A stretch of 64,000 bases of DNA from Oxytricha trifallax (lineage: Eukaryota > Ciliophora > Spirotrichea > Sporadotrichida > Oxytrichidae), in NCBI GenBank assembly GCA_000711775.1, contig ARYC01001871.1, positions 16,818 through 80,817 on the forward strand. The letters are read 5' to 3'. This document shows, one piece after another, positions 34,288 through 45,907 of the stretch. The translations under genes were made by a program, and so were the position numbers. The notes under the pieces are model-generated. The model was given only the letters and a program-made list of their open reading frames with translations, ran no database searches and was not told where the DNA came from. The first letter of the stretch is position 1. Each line of letters starts with the position of its first letter.

Positions 34288-34668
34288 ATGGAGAGCTTCG
34301 ATGTAACTAAGTCAGAGAAGAATTTAAAAAATTAAAATAAAAAAGTACAATAAACACGTAAACGGAAATGGTAATAACAGAGGATTTGGAATTAATGGAA
34401 AAAAGCTATATTTTCTTATATACTTAATAGGATAAACCGATTCTCAATCCTAAAAAGATTAAAAAGTAACTAGATTAGAAAAAAAGAAAATGGAGAGAAG
34501 AGTGCAAATGAATCATTTCATTTGAACCTTTTACAATTAGAAAAATTAAGATAAAACAGAGAAGCTAAATAGATTTCAATATTATGTGTGAAAAACATAC
34601 AACTCAATAATTTTTTAATTTACGTAAGTTTATTCTGTAATTTAAAATTTCACACTTAATATATCTGA
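34288..34668 (+). CDS. Basic hypothetical protein MESFDV..., 126 aa, unit 2
   Basis: ATG 34288 to TGA 34666-34668. Start MESFDVTKSEKN, a Lys/Arg/Gln-rich centre with RIWNQWKKAIFSYILNRINR, and a longer hydrophobic C-terminus than the unit 1 copy. Function unknown. Confidence 0.42.
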
Positions 34669-34957
34669 TAATTAAAATTAAAATATCTAGAATAATCCAC
34701 ATTAGCAGCAAAAAAAAAGAAATCAATTTCAATAAATAGTAAATTCTTACATTATTATTAAAAGTCTTCACTTTTGAAAACCCTTTAACTAATCTATAAA
34801 TCACTCCTTAATGCTATTCTTAGAGAGGGTACAAATTTGATTTAGTTATTTTAAGTTAATTTAATTATCTCTTTACATTTATTTTGTATGAGGCATTAAT
34901 TAGTTTTTGAATATTAATTTATATAATTAGCTTGCAGCTTTAATTATTTCAATGATT

Positions 34958-34969
34958 TAAATATTTAAA
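34958..34969. promoter_or_regulatory. Upstream palindrome of family gene D, unit 2
   Basis: Exact TTAAATATTTAA, 119 bp before ATG 35089. An AT-only palindrome at about 35027-35062 (AATTAAAATTAAAATT and complement) lies between them and could form a hairpin. Confidence 0.5.
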
Positions 34970-35088
34970 GCAATAGTCAAGATTTTAATCTTAATAAATC
35001 TTGAGTTGAATACAAGTAATTAAAATTAAAATTAAATTTTAATTTTAATTTAATTTAATTTCAAATCAAGTTTAAATTTAAATTGGAA

Positions 35089-36060
35089 ATGGCAGGCCCA
35101 AAGCAATTCGATAGAAACCAACAAAGAGCTCCTTAAAATACTGGCAACTTGGATGCACTTGAGCGATTAAGGTAACTGAGACAGAAGTTGGCAGTAAGTG
35201 AGAGATTAGAGCTATAAAAACTGTAAAATCAGAAGGAAATGAATTAATTATCTAATGCTAATGCACTTGAAGAAGAACTGAAAGAATGCTATCAAAGTAA
35301 ACGAGTGAAAATAGAGCATGAATCAAGTGCAGCACAGGATGAAAATCAATCAAGTAGATAAGTACACAGCAAATAGCACAATGGACACTAAGAAATTTCA
35401 GCGTTAGATGAAGGAAACGATGCGATGAATGAAGATATGGAAAATGTTCAAGACCAAGAGGGCTATGCCTGTAAGGAAGAATGATTATTGGAGTTTTTAC
35501 TAGACATGCTAAATATTTCACAGATAATCAAGAATTAAGAGACAAACTAATGTATTTCGATGATTTCACCTACAGCCTAAAAGGCCATGATTAGGATTTC
35601 AATGAGGAACTCTAAAGATTTTACAAATCATTATTGAAAGAGCTTCTTACTATAAGGTACGATGCTATTACGACAGTTGATAAGTTAAAAGTTGAATGTA
35701 TAAATGGTTAAGTAGGAGGGAACTAGTCGCAATATACTCAAATCAGCTGTGGAGAAATTAATTAACAAATTTTTTCCTGTTAATATACAAGCAAACGATA
35801 GAATTATCTCAATTTAGTCTAATTCTTAGTAACTCTCTCTTGAGATTATCGATTAAGGCAAATCATTGAAAACATAAGGGAATAACAGAAATAATATCAA
35901 AATGAAAATGATTCATTGAGATAGATAATTGAGAAGGAAAGAATAGAAAGAAGAGCAGACTAAGAACAGCATGCAAAGGAGAGAGAATAAGATAGAGCTT
36001 TGATTTATTGCTAGATCGCTCTAATCAATTTTTTAATTATTTTTATCAGTTAAGTTCTTA
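35089..36060 (+). pseudogene. Family gene D, unit 2 copy, probably broken
   Basis: The first frame runs ATG 35089 to TGA 35482-35484, 131 aa: MAGPKQFDRNQQRAPQNTGN, a coiled-coil stretch, and the basic motif SKRVKIEHESS. Other frames then continue the family layout: RHAKYFTDNQELRDKLMYFD (about 35493), then TSRNILKSAVEKLINKFFPV (about 35735), then the coiled coil LRQIIENIREQQKQYQNEND (about 35850). Two or three frame changes separate them and no pointer repeats explain these, so I call it a decaying gene. The first frame could still be translated. Unit 3 is identical. Confidence 0.5.
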
Positions 36061-37600
36061 AATATATGAATTTGTGGTTGATAAGTTTTTTTTTATATAA
36101 CTTAGATAAGAGATAATATTAAAGAGTCTTCTTAATTATTAAATTGATTACTATGATAAAACCCCATGATTCTTTTAAGAATTGAAATAAGGCATTAAGA
36201 ATAAACAGATTAAGTTTAATTGCTAAAATAGAAATAATTAGAATAATATATTGATTAAAGATTATTAACTGATCAGAAATTAAAATTGATTCCAGCAATA
36301 TTAAAAACATTAGTAGGATCATTAAACTTTAAAACGAAAACCATCTCTACCAATTAAAATTAATTTTTGGCCAATTCTAAAATTTTCAACCAACAAGATG
36401 ACAAAGACTCCTCAACCGACCATTAGTAAGTATTTTCTTCTTTTATTTCTTCATTTTCATCTATTTTTTGCCTTATTTTCATTCTTAATAGAATCATGGG
36501 GTTTTATAAAATTTTAACTGCCTTGAAATAATACTAATCTAAATAATAAGATATTAGTTTATTCGATTTCTTTATATTATTGCAATATGATTTTTTTTAG
36601 GATTATTAATAAGATTATCAATTAATTTATATTAACTTCATTAATATATATTTATTGAAATTATTCTTAACTTAACTTATAATTCTTGTTTTTCCTTATA
36701 TACTTAATTCATAAATTTTCTATATCAGAGCTTTTGCTTCAATTTTTTTCAATTGTATTTTATAATAAATCGCTAATATCATTGTTTTAATAAAAATAAA
36801 TTTCAAATTATCATTATGGGTACTTTTGGTTATGGTATGACACCATTTTAATATAGTTCTATGTAATGAGTTAAAAAGGGCCTCATTTTAAAGTTTTAAA
36901 ATAAGAATTAATTTGAGACTTTGATATACTGGGTTTATCGATTTCGAAAGAATTGTAAATATAAAAATCATAATGAGGTTATTATAATTTTTTAATCTTT
37001 TTTTTATAAATTTGTTTTAAGAAGCCTTCTCTGTTTAATTTTTTCATTTGTCTAAATACCGATGTCAATTATTGAAATTTCTAATATCGTTAATTTGTAC
37101 AATTTGTTTTAATTATATGATTGTATTAATCAAACACAATTAAATAATCAGTGAATTACACTAAATGACTTGAAATATTAATATTACTATCACAGTTTAG
37201 TCATTTAATCACAATATAGAATAAAATTTGATTTTTTTACAAGAATAACTTATATCTTCCAATGTAAAAATTTAATTATGTTAGAAATCACTGATATAAT
37301 ACCATAGACTTAATTCATTCACTCATTAAATATTATAATTGAAAAATATTTTCACATTAGAGGGTGCTGAAACTCTCTTGAAGGTATATAATAACTATAA
37401 ATAAATCCACATAATTATATTTTCAATGGAAATTTTACTTCGTATTAAGTGTAAGAACCATCAATAGTTACCAATAATTTATAAAAATATCAATTATCAT
37501 TTTAAAATTGATAATTTGATTAATAATTTTTCAAAATTATTTTGTTTAAAAGAATTAAGAACATACATTTGATTAATTTAGCTAAAGTATATTCAATGAT
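36061..37600. other. AT-rich, no certain gene
   Basis: Present in units 2 and 3 only. A short plus frame from 36400 (MTKTPQPTIS, followed by GTAAGT) could be a first exon, but the unit 3 copy has ATA in place of ATG. On the minus strand, 36120-36360 has a hydrophobic stretch next to FVLKFNDPTNVFNIAG, with a one-base indel between units. I see no supportable gene. Confidence 0.35.
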
Positions 37601-37612
37601 TTAAATATTTAA
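37601..37612. promoter_or_regulatory. Upstream palindrome of family gene E, unit 2
   Basis: Exact TTAAATATTTAA, 69 bp before ATG 37682. Confidence 0.5.
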
Positions 37613-37681
37613 ATTATGTAATAAGTTAGTCTATTTATTCAATTAAATTTAATTATAATAAAATTTAAATATATTATTTAA

Positions 37682-39170
37682 ATGGCTGAAAACAAAGAAG
37701 ATGGACAGAAGTCCGAAACAATTTTTATGAAATCTACTTCAGGAAATTATGTTGAACAGAAACTTCAACCTTCAGTTCAACTTGGGAAAAGGGTTAGAAT
37801 TGAACAAATAATAACTGCAGATGGTAAAGTCAAAAGTATTCTAATTATTGGTGAGAATCCATAAAAATAGCAATTACTTATTAATTGAGAGGGTGGATAG
37901 AATTATCACGAGCAAGAGTAGCCAATAATTGATTAAGATCCTAACAAAAGATAAAAATTAGAAGAATATATTATGTAGAATCAAGCTTAAAAGGAAAACA
38001 ATGTGCCTTAATAAAATTTTCAGTAGTAGATATAGGCAAAAAACGAAGAAGTGACAAAAAAATGGAGGAAAGCTCTGATGAATCCGAAATTTGAATAAAT
38101 AATCTTCAAACAGAGTAGAGAATTTTTAAGTTTCCTAAGAATATACGATCAACACACCCTATGAGAAACCCTATAATATAGATTTAATCGGCTACATTGT
38201 GAGTTGTATTCAGAAAGTGAAAGGCAAATCATTCTCAGATAAATTGATAGTTGAAACAATTGCATGCATAGTTAAACTTGTAACTGATTAAGAAATATTT
38301 GAAGTTGAGCACTATCAAGTATAAATTTAAAATCAATTTCCTTATTAACAAGTAAAACTTTCCTAAAATAGGACTAAAAGTAACTAAGTTATCTATTAGA
38401 AAGAGGAATTTAAATGTTCATTAGAAATTATAAAGCTTTAAAACCAGGTTGAGGAGTCTATGAGTTAATTAAAACTCTACTACTTTAAATAATAGATGAT
38501 TAATCAAATAATTAGTTATAAAAATACCTTGTTATTTAAATTTTTATAGAATTATATGCAAGATTATAATTGGTAGCTTTACCTAAGTTGCAAGATAATA
38601 TACTTCTCATAGTGAAATATCAATACATTTTAAGTATTTCGATGACTATTTAATAGGTTTGGGATTCAATAGAACATCGTTTTAAAGAAATTTACTTAGA
38701 AGCATTCAACAATTACTTGGAGATTTTTTTCGGAAAGGACCAAAGAAATTCTACTTAAGAATAGCTTACTGGAATATAATGGAAAAAGAGCGTAGATCAG
38801 AAATTAAGTACCATCCTTAAAGATAAAAAAAAAGAATGAAAGATGATATGATAGTGGATAAATGTGAAATGGAGGAAAAATAAAGAGCAGCGTGGAAATT
38901 ATGGGGATAATAAAGAGCAGTGTGGAAATTATTAAACAGCAAATTCAGTAAATTGAGCAATAGCAGATCTCTCTTCAGTATAAAATGAACTAGTTATAAA
39001 GCTCAGATGGAAAGCCCAAGCCTTAAGATGAGGCAGAAGATAGCAATATGTATATTCATGATCATTTTTTAAGATCCTTATCTCCTTCCAGTCAATTTCT
39101 TATTAATTTATTAAAGAGCATCTAATTAGAAGTTAAATAAATACCGGGAAAATTAAATTAATGGAGGATG
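37682..39170 (+). pseudogene. Family gene E, unit 2 copy, interrupted
   Basis: ATG 37682, with the basic motif GKRVRIEQIITADGKVKS at residues about 37-54. An in-frame TGA at 37886-37888 follows LLIN, after which the same frame stays open (EGGQNYHEQEQPIIDQDPNK) to TGA 38162. A shift near 38090 gives INTPYEKPYNIDLIGYIVSC to TGA 38613-38615. Later frames give DSIEHRFKEIYLEAFNNYLE and a Gln-rich coiled coil (EIIKQQIQQIEQQQISLQY). A 28-bp direct duplication lies at about 38880-38935. The layout is that of the family, but multiple lesions point to a pseudogene. Unit 3 has the same lesions. Confidence 0.55.
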
Positions 39171-40088
39171 GAATAATATTTAAATAATAATAATACATTT
39201 TATCTTTAACTTGTTTTATAATACATTTCTAAATTAATTTCCTTGCAGTTTGCAAGATTTTTGTAATTCAATATAGATATTTATCTTAAAATTTTATTTT
39301 GATTGTTAAGCTAAATGATTCTGTTTTTTACGATAGAATCACCAACTTTTAAAAAATATATTTTATTTATTTGTATATCATTTGACTGTTCGAGTCTTAA
39401 AATATATATTAAACTAGCAATTTTTCATTTTGAACTTTAAAAATTAAATATTTTAAAATTCATAATTAAAACTATTAAATATAAAAAATGTCAATAATCC
39501 AACTAATCCATTTGATCTTCCTCTATTTTTATAAATTTAGAGCAATATTTCATTCTAAAAATAAGAGTTTAAATAATTTTTATGTATAATGAGAACCATA
39601 ATAAGTCATTATAAAGGAAATAACACTCAAAATATAAAATTATCAATTTTATTTTTTACGTAATTTTGAAAATCATAATAACATAAAAATAAACATTACA
39701 ATTTTTATTGGATTAGAGGAACCACATAATGATATTAATAAAATAAATATTCTTTATGATTCTAAATGATAAAAATTGGATTAAAAATTTGTTATGTTCA
39801 ATTATACGCAATTTGAAATCTAAAAATTGAGTAAAAAAGTTAATATGCATTTTTTTAAAAAATGGAATCAGAAAAAACATTATTTGCATATCATTAGAGT
39901 TGATTTCTAAATACAAACTATTTTTTATAGATTTTTCTAAGTTTATGATAATATAATTAATTCAAATAAATTTAAGATAGAGATTAAATAAGATTCAATA
40001 ATTTTTATTTTATTCTAATATCCAGTGTTTTTATCATCTTATCTGAAATTGAATAATATATATAATTTATATTAATATTGTCTAAGAA
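39171..40088. other. AT-rich intergenic
   Basis: No gene seen. The right part (from about 39830) is shared with unit 1 (15240-15557). Confidence 0.5.
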
Positions 40089-40096
40089 AAACTGTT

Positions 40097-40556
40097 GGGG
40101 GGGGAAGTTTCCTGCCCCAAAATTTTATATGCACCCTAGGGGGGAAGTTTCCTGCCCCGAAAAAGGTAGTTTCCTGCCCCGAAAAAAGGAGTTTTCTGCC
40201 CCCTTCAGAAGTTTACGGCCCCATACATAAAAATATGTAATTTTTATAATTTTCAAAGAATCTTTATCATCAATTATAATGTAATATTTTAAAATTTAGC
40301 TTCAAATATCATTTCTACCTTGATAATGAATTTAAAATTTAATGAAAATTACATTAATTATTATTAAAAACACTTATTTTAGCCTTGTTAATAATATATA
40401 ATTTGATAAAGAAAAATTATGTACCTTGAAAATTATATAATAATAAATGTTTTATAGTACATGATTATTGGTAATTGAAATTGAAATTTATTTTTTTTAT
40501 CAAAATATTGCAAAAAACATAAAATTTAATGTTGGGGGCAGGAAACTTCCCCCCCC
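40097..40556. mobile_element. Poly-G/poly-C-ended element, unit 2
   Basis: Eight G at 40097-40104 and eight C at 40549-40556. The inverted tips GAAGTTTCCTGCCCC and GGGGCAGGAAACTTC lie next to them. The left tip has five imperfect tandem units of this 20-bp word, the right tip one. An exact 8-bp target duplication AAACTGTT lies at 40089-40096 and 40557-40564. The empty site with a single AAACTGTT is present in unit 1 (15558-15565). No coding frame. The 8-bp duplication recalls hAT-type insertion, but no transposase is seen, so the class is open. Confidence 0.8.
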
Positions 40557-40605
40557 AAACTGTTAATATTAAATTTTAATATTATAACTATTTTTACTCA
40601 ATGAC

Positions 40606-40617
40606 TTAAATATTGAA
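40606..40617. promoter_or_regulatory. Upstream palindrome variant of family gene F
   Basis: TTAAATATTGAA, one base from the perfect palindrome, 57 bp before ATG 40675. The broken unit 1 copy has a more degenerate version at 16783-16794. Confidence 0.45.
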
Positions 40618-40674
40618 CTGCTTTAAAAAATTGTATTACAAAAAATAATATATAAAATTTTAATAAATAGAAAC

Positions 40675-42285
40675 ATGTAGAGAGAACAATTTGAGGAGGA
40701 AAAATTAAACTAAAGAGGACTTAATAGTTCAGTTGATTTACAGAGAAAACGAACTTATTCTTAGAAGACTTTTCAGGATGAGAACCCAAGTCAAATCAAA
40801 GAAATACTAAAGGGTTACGAGGAGACATAGCTGAGACAAAATGTTCAGAATCTGTAAAATCTTGAAGAGACTTATTCCGAGGATGTTAATGAGGATAGTG
40901 CTAGAAACCTAAATAGAAAATCTGACGAAATCCCTCATAAGAGAATTAGATTTGACAATATTGCTGAAGTCAATTCTAAATCTTTCAACTTGCTCTCACC
41001 TGCTTTCTAAGGAGTCCCCTTTGGGAATATTTGCAATCATGATTTCTAAAATGCTCAATTTGGAATCAATTAATTTATGCCTACCAACTCTTTGCCATAG
41101 TTTGAATTACCAAACTAAACTTAAAATGCAGGAAATGGATGTGTCTTAAATAACACTAGCAATTTTATGCTTACAGACACCAAGACTCTATTGCTTAACG
41201 AAATCAAAAGGGACGAATTTCATGAAAGCAAAGACTTGCCTGCTGAAACTCTAGATTTCTTGGCTGAGCTCCAAGGTTGGATCAATCTTGTAAGAAATCT
41301 CAAGAACATAAATGAGTTAGAAGGGGACCTTTTAAAAGAGTTCTAATTAATAGCTCAAATGATGCTGAAAAGGGTCAATGGTGAGCACAAGCGCTTAAAA
41401 GAAGGTCACAAATTTATTTATAAATGTAATCAACGTGTTATATATGGATACAAAGATAATAATGCTTTCCTTTTAAACGAAGTAGAATAATGTACATATA
41501 AGATAAATTATGATCACACTGTTAAATACATCAATCAAGGGTTCCTGGACATTTACACTTACCTCAAAGAAGATTACTCTGATAGTAGAGTCATTAGCAG
41601 AATTATTCTCGCAGCATTTGCAAAAGTTGCAGCAAGCCACATGCCAAGCCAAAAATGTCGATAATTTATGAAATAGGTTGAAGATTAAGCTTATGACTAC
41701 ATAGATAGCAATAAAAGAGTGTTCAATAAGGTTCATAAATTCTTTGTGAATTACTTAAAAACTTTCACAAATTAGAAAAGTAGAAAAATTCAAGATAGGA
41801 AAAGATCTGTGAGTGAATTTTAGATTCAAAGACTTTCTCAAATTCAACAAAGCCCAACTTAATCATTAAATAGAAACCAGTTGTACTAAGATTTCATAAA
41901 TAGTAAAGAAGTTGAGATGAGAGACGTTTCGATGAAGCCCGTCAGTGTTGTTTGTTGCGAAAAAGAGAGAGAGATCTTCCTGCTTAAAGAAAAGAATCAT
42001 GAACTGCAATCATAGGGTTAAGAACTGCAATCATAGGGCCAGGAACTGCAATCATAGAACCAGGAACTTAAAACATAAATTAAACTATTAGAATCAGAAA
42101 TCGATAAGCTTAAGAGTAATGAGACAAAAAATTAAAAGATTCAAGAAGTCTATGAAGCCCTTGTGTAGGAGTTGCAAAAGAATGCTCAACAATAGTTGCC
42201 CAAAAACTTAAAATCTGAATTAAGATCATTGAAGCGATAGATAAAATCAGAAAACTATGAGAAAATTCAGATAGATATTGAGTGA
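40675..42285 (+). CDS. Family gene F, unit 2 copy, intact
   Basis: Continuous frame ATG 40675 to TGA 42283-42285, 536 aa, without intron or IES. N-terminus MQREQFEEEKLNQRGLNSSV followed by the basic motif LQRKRTYSQKTFQDEN. A polar Asn/Ser region follows, then a helical core (about 190-350) with GHKFIYKCNQRVIYGYKDNN, YINQGFLDIYTYLKEDYSD and SRVISRIILAAFAKVAASHM. The last matches gene C at its intron junction, but here there is no intron. At about residues 425-450 three 21-bp direct repeats encode ELQSQGQ. A long C-terminal coiled coil follows. It is the best preserved large family member in the array. Function unknown. Confidence 0.75.
42010..42070 (+). repeat. Three 21-bp tandem repeats in family gene F
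   Basis: GAACTGCAATCATAGGGYYA repeated three times in frame, encoding ELQSQGQ or ELQSQNQ. It is also present in the broken unit 1 copy at 18185-18250. It lies at the start of the coiled coil. Confidence 0.7.
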
Positions 42286-42629
42286 ACATGCCATTTATAC
42301 AGAAACCAACTTCATACTTATTATACTCATAAATCTAGGAGTTGAAATTTCTCTTCCCCTCATTTAGCTTTATAATAAGTATTTACATTTCCTTTGCAAA
42401 TAATTTATATTAATTCTTAGAACTGTTTAAAAATACTATATTTCATAATAATTAGTTTTTTAAGATTTATAAAAAGTTAAATTGTTTGATATTCCAAATA
42501 ATAATTTTTTATGAGAAGTGAATACAATAAAAAAATTATATTTTTAAGTAACATTAGATTTAATTGGTTCATGAATGATTAAAACAGGAATTTGATAAAT
42601 TAATTGCCAAAAAAATTTATAAATCTCTA

Positions 42630-43460
42630 ATGGAAAATCAAAACAATTTTACATCAAAATATTAATAAAAGAACAAATCAGTCAAAATTTAGGACAATAA
42701 TTAATCTGGGGAAGATTGGGATTTCATAGAATTTGATACTATAGAGATTTAAGTGGATATTATATTTATACAAGATCACCCATGCATTGTCACTGAGGCT
42801 TTCAAGAATAAAATTATTAACAAACTAGGCATTAATTTTGCATTATTACATTTTATTAGCTTTAATATTAATAATTTAATTTCAAATAATTTGATAAAAA
42901 TTCAATTATTTATAATTTTTATCATTAAGGGACTTTTATAAGGATTCAGTTTATTTCCACCTTATAATTGCTTCCGATAAAAATTGACAGATTTAAGTTA
43001 GATAAAAAAGCCAAAAATTTAATATACAAACTATACTATGATTGATTTACAATCTAAAGTTGGAATGTCTCAAACTTAAGATAAAAACAATAAAATATAT
43101 TAGTATCAATTCAAATATGTCAACCATTAAATGTGCTTAATGAATATAAACCCCAATTTAAAATTACATAAAATTAATCTAAATTTAAAACAAATATAAG
43201 TTTGGAATATTACAATTGCTTTTCTCCAACAAAAATAATTAATTTAAATTATTTTTAATTTTAAAGGTTTAAATGATGATGGAGATTTGAGGGAAGATCT
43301 ATAAATTCCTAGTGATAGCAAATTTCAAAGATTACATTAAAAATTTGAAGATATTTATGAAAAATGGGTTTAAGATTAAGAAAATCTATAAATAAAAGTT
43401 AAAATTGGATTATTTTGGGAGTAAGAACAAGTCATAGATTTTTCATTAGAAAAGATTTGA
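42630..43460 (+). CDS. eIF5A-like protein, unit 2 copy
   Basis: ATG 42630 to TGA 43458-43460. The whole stretch is open, but two parts do not belong to the family: 42867-42923 (pointer ATTAA) and 43137-43268 (pointer TTAA). Removing them gives about 213 aa. eIF5A landmarks: IIFIQDHPCIVTEA (usual vIk.rPCkvve), HFISFNI (usual hfvaiDI), FPPYNCF (usual P.sHN), NYTMIDL (usual .YqLiDI) and NDDGDLREDLQIP (usual ddG.lreDl.lP). eIF5A acts in translation elongation through a hypusine made on the Lys of TGKHG. Here that loop reads INKLG, so Lys is kept but its neighbours are not. A 28-residue insert precedes the C-terminal domain. A divergent paralogue is the best reading. Confidence 0.55.
42867..42923 (+). 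other. Putative IES of 57 bp, pointer ATTAA
   Basis: ATTAA at 42867-42871 and 42924-42928. Removal joins HFISFNI to KGLLQGFSLFPPYNC. Length is a multiple of three without a stop, so frame alone does not prove removal. The gap in the eIF5A alignment does suggest it. Confidence 0.5.
43137..43268 (+). other. Putative IES of 132 bp, pointer TTAA
   Basis: TTAA at 43137-43140 and 43269-43272. Removal joins HQMCL to NDDGDLREDLQIP, matching eIF5A. The pointer is short, and the segment is a multiple of three without a stop, so the evidence rests on family alignment. Confidence 0.45.
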
Positions 43461-44309
43461 TTACAATTATTTATTAGAATAGATAGATATATAATGAAAG
43501 GCCTCGTGAAAAGGGATTAAAATAATGTTTTGGAAGAAATTTATTAAGAGATATTATGAAAATATTAAAAATTCTTATAATTAATAATATTTCAAATTTC
43601 ACAGAGTTATTTTTAAAATATTTTGCTAAATTTTACTCTTAAAAGAATAGATAAAGAGGTATTATTATAAATAAATATAATATTATAAAATAAGATAAGA
43701 TGACTATCCTTTTATTATAATAGTATCTAATAATGTTTCCTCGCTCTTTTAGATAATCCTAATAAATTAGTTCTAAATTATAAAATGCAATACAAATTTA
43801 TGAACCAATTTAAATTTAATTTTTAAATTTTTATCAAAATTAAAGTTAAAAAAATCTATTCGTATTTATCACCAATAAATCCATAATAAGGCATTTTTTT
43901 ATCAAGCAGAAAAGATAATAATCTCTTTTGTGAATTAAATTCTAAATAAAAGTCAAATTAATATTTTTATAATTGTTTATTTGTTAAATTCATTTATTTA
44001 ATTATTGAAATATTGTATTTATCCCATAATATTAAGCAGATATCCAAATTAATTTTTCAATTCAAATTGATGTTAAGTGTTAATTTTGAAATATCTCACT
44101 TAAGCATCTGTAACTACCTACGATTGATTAAAACCTGTTAGAAAATGAAAAAAACGAAATTATTTATTTGTATTTAAATTTTCTATAATAAAATCATAAA
44201 TTTTACTTATAACGAAAGTTATAATAAAGTGATATTCATAAAAGAAATTATTTATAAACTTAATATTTAATTCTATATTTTATATTTCAAATTACTATAA
44301 GATATATTG
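43461..44309. other. AT-rich intergenic
   Basis: No gene seen. Confidence 0.5.
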
Positions 44310-44458
44310 AAACTTTGAAGTAAGGGGAGCTTGACTTGCTAGTTAAGAGAGGTCTACTAGAGAAATACTATTCTTACATATAAAAACATCCTAGATCATT
44401 ACTAGCTAGGTTTTATGGAATATACACAATCAAAATTAAGTACATGAAATCCATTAAT
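44310..44458 (+). CDS. GPCR-PIPK, middle kinase segment (unit 2)
   Basis: Same segment as 21446-21592: TLKQGELDLLVKRGLLEKYY and IQKHPRSLLARFYGIYTIKI. It starts with AAACTTTGAA (44310-44319), whose complement ends the N-lobe block at 45908-45917, and ends with the TTAAT pointer 44454-44458. Confidence 0.8.
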
Positions 44459-44803
44459 AGAAAACCATAAATATATTTATCCTAATTATTAATATGTAAT
44501 GTAATAATTTATTAAATAAAAACTATGAAAGATTATTAATATGTAATTTTCAATATTTTCATAATGAGGGTTGATATGAAACAAATAAGTTATTTTGACC
44601 CAAAAAATTTGTTTGTAGTTTTATTTTTTTCACATATAGTATTCAGATTTTATTTTAATTATTATTTATAGTTGTCAAAGGATTACTGAGAATAAATTCA
44701 CAAATATAATTTTTATTACAGGGAAATTAATGATCCAATAACATCATGGTTTTAAATTGTATAATTATTCAAACTTTAACTATTTACAAGTAGTTTAGTT
44801 GTT
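44454..44803 (+). other. IES of 350 bp, pointer TTAAT (unit 2)
   Basis: TTAAT at 44454-44458 and 44804-44808. Sequence is diverged from the unit 1 IES while the coding flanks are conserved, as expected for eliminated DNA. Confidence 0.7.
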
Positions 44804-45846
44804 TTAATGTGATAATTATGGATAATTTAATGGGTTAAAATATCGAAGAAGCCACAAGAATGTATGATTTAAAAGGCTCCACTTTTTAAAGAATAGTAAT
44901 GAATCCGAGATCTGGCTTGCAAACTAGAAAAGATTTGAACTATATAGAAGACGCTGATTATAGAATGCTAGTCAATAAGAAAATATAGAAAGATTTACTT
45001 AACCGCATGCATAAAGATAAAGAATTTCTGAAATCGTGCGATTTAATGGATTATTCGCTTTTGCTTGTCTTTTTTAAGAAGACTAAAATTGAAAGTCATA
45101 GCCCTCAAAATTGGTAAGGTTCAACGCCTCCCCAAAACTTTGGAGAGTTGTCAACTAAGAATAGAAAAATGTCTATATTTATAAAGTACACAAATGAAGG
45201 TAAATTTCTATGTGTTGAAGAATAGGACAAATCAGGTGATAATTTATTGAACTCCCCAGATGAAAAGAATCATCCTTTTATGAGAACTTAATCAATGAAC
45301 TTTCCTAATCTATAAATAAAAAACGATCCCTTCTCCGCTAATAAATTTTACAGCATAGCTATTGATGACTAAGAATAAATTGGTACACAGCAATTGAAGC
45401 CACCAAATTTCCATTAAAGAAAGGTTTCTTAAGATCCGACAATTAAAAGACCAACTTTTAGCAGAGCCTTTACATTAGGAAGACAGTAGAGTGATTCAAA
45501 GTCATTCTATTAGAAGTTTCTACCCAGCAATTTGATTGCTTAAAATAAACCGATTTAAAATGCAGATGACTACATACAATATCAGAGTGAATTTGATTAA
45601 GATACTTACTACCGTATTGGCATAATAGATTTCTTATAAAAATACAATAGAGCAAAAAAGGTTGAAACTAAATGGTTAAAACTTAGAAACAGAAACGTAG
45701 ATCCTTCTACATTTTCATGTGTCCCTCCAAAGTTATATGGTGATAGATTTTTAAATTACATGAAAACACATTTGTTTAGTGAGAGAGTAACAATAAGAGA
45801 ATCTGACTTTTAAGTAAGACAGACCGAGATGAATATTTTCAAATGA
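44804..45846 (+). CDS. GPCR-PIPK, kinase C-lobe segment (unit 2)
   Basis: From the TTAAT pointer to TGA 45844-45846. DLKGSTFQR, LMDYSLLLVFFKKT and IGIIDFLQKYNRAKKVE are all present. Differences from unit 1 are mostly silent or conservative, so both copies look constrained. Confidence 0.87.
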
Positions 45847-45907
45847 GTTTTTTTATTTCTTAATTAACCTATGATTTCACTACAATATTTGATACTACGT
45901 TGTTTAT

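Noticed and set aside
42000..42075. CRISPR-like array from the 21-bp repeats
   Set aside because: The repeats are contiguous without spacers and encode an in-frame heptapeptide in a eukaryotic coiled-coil gene.
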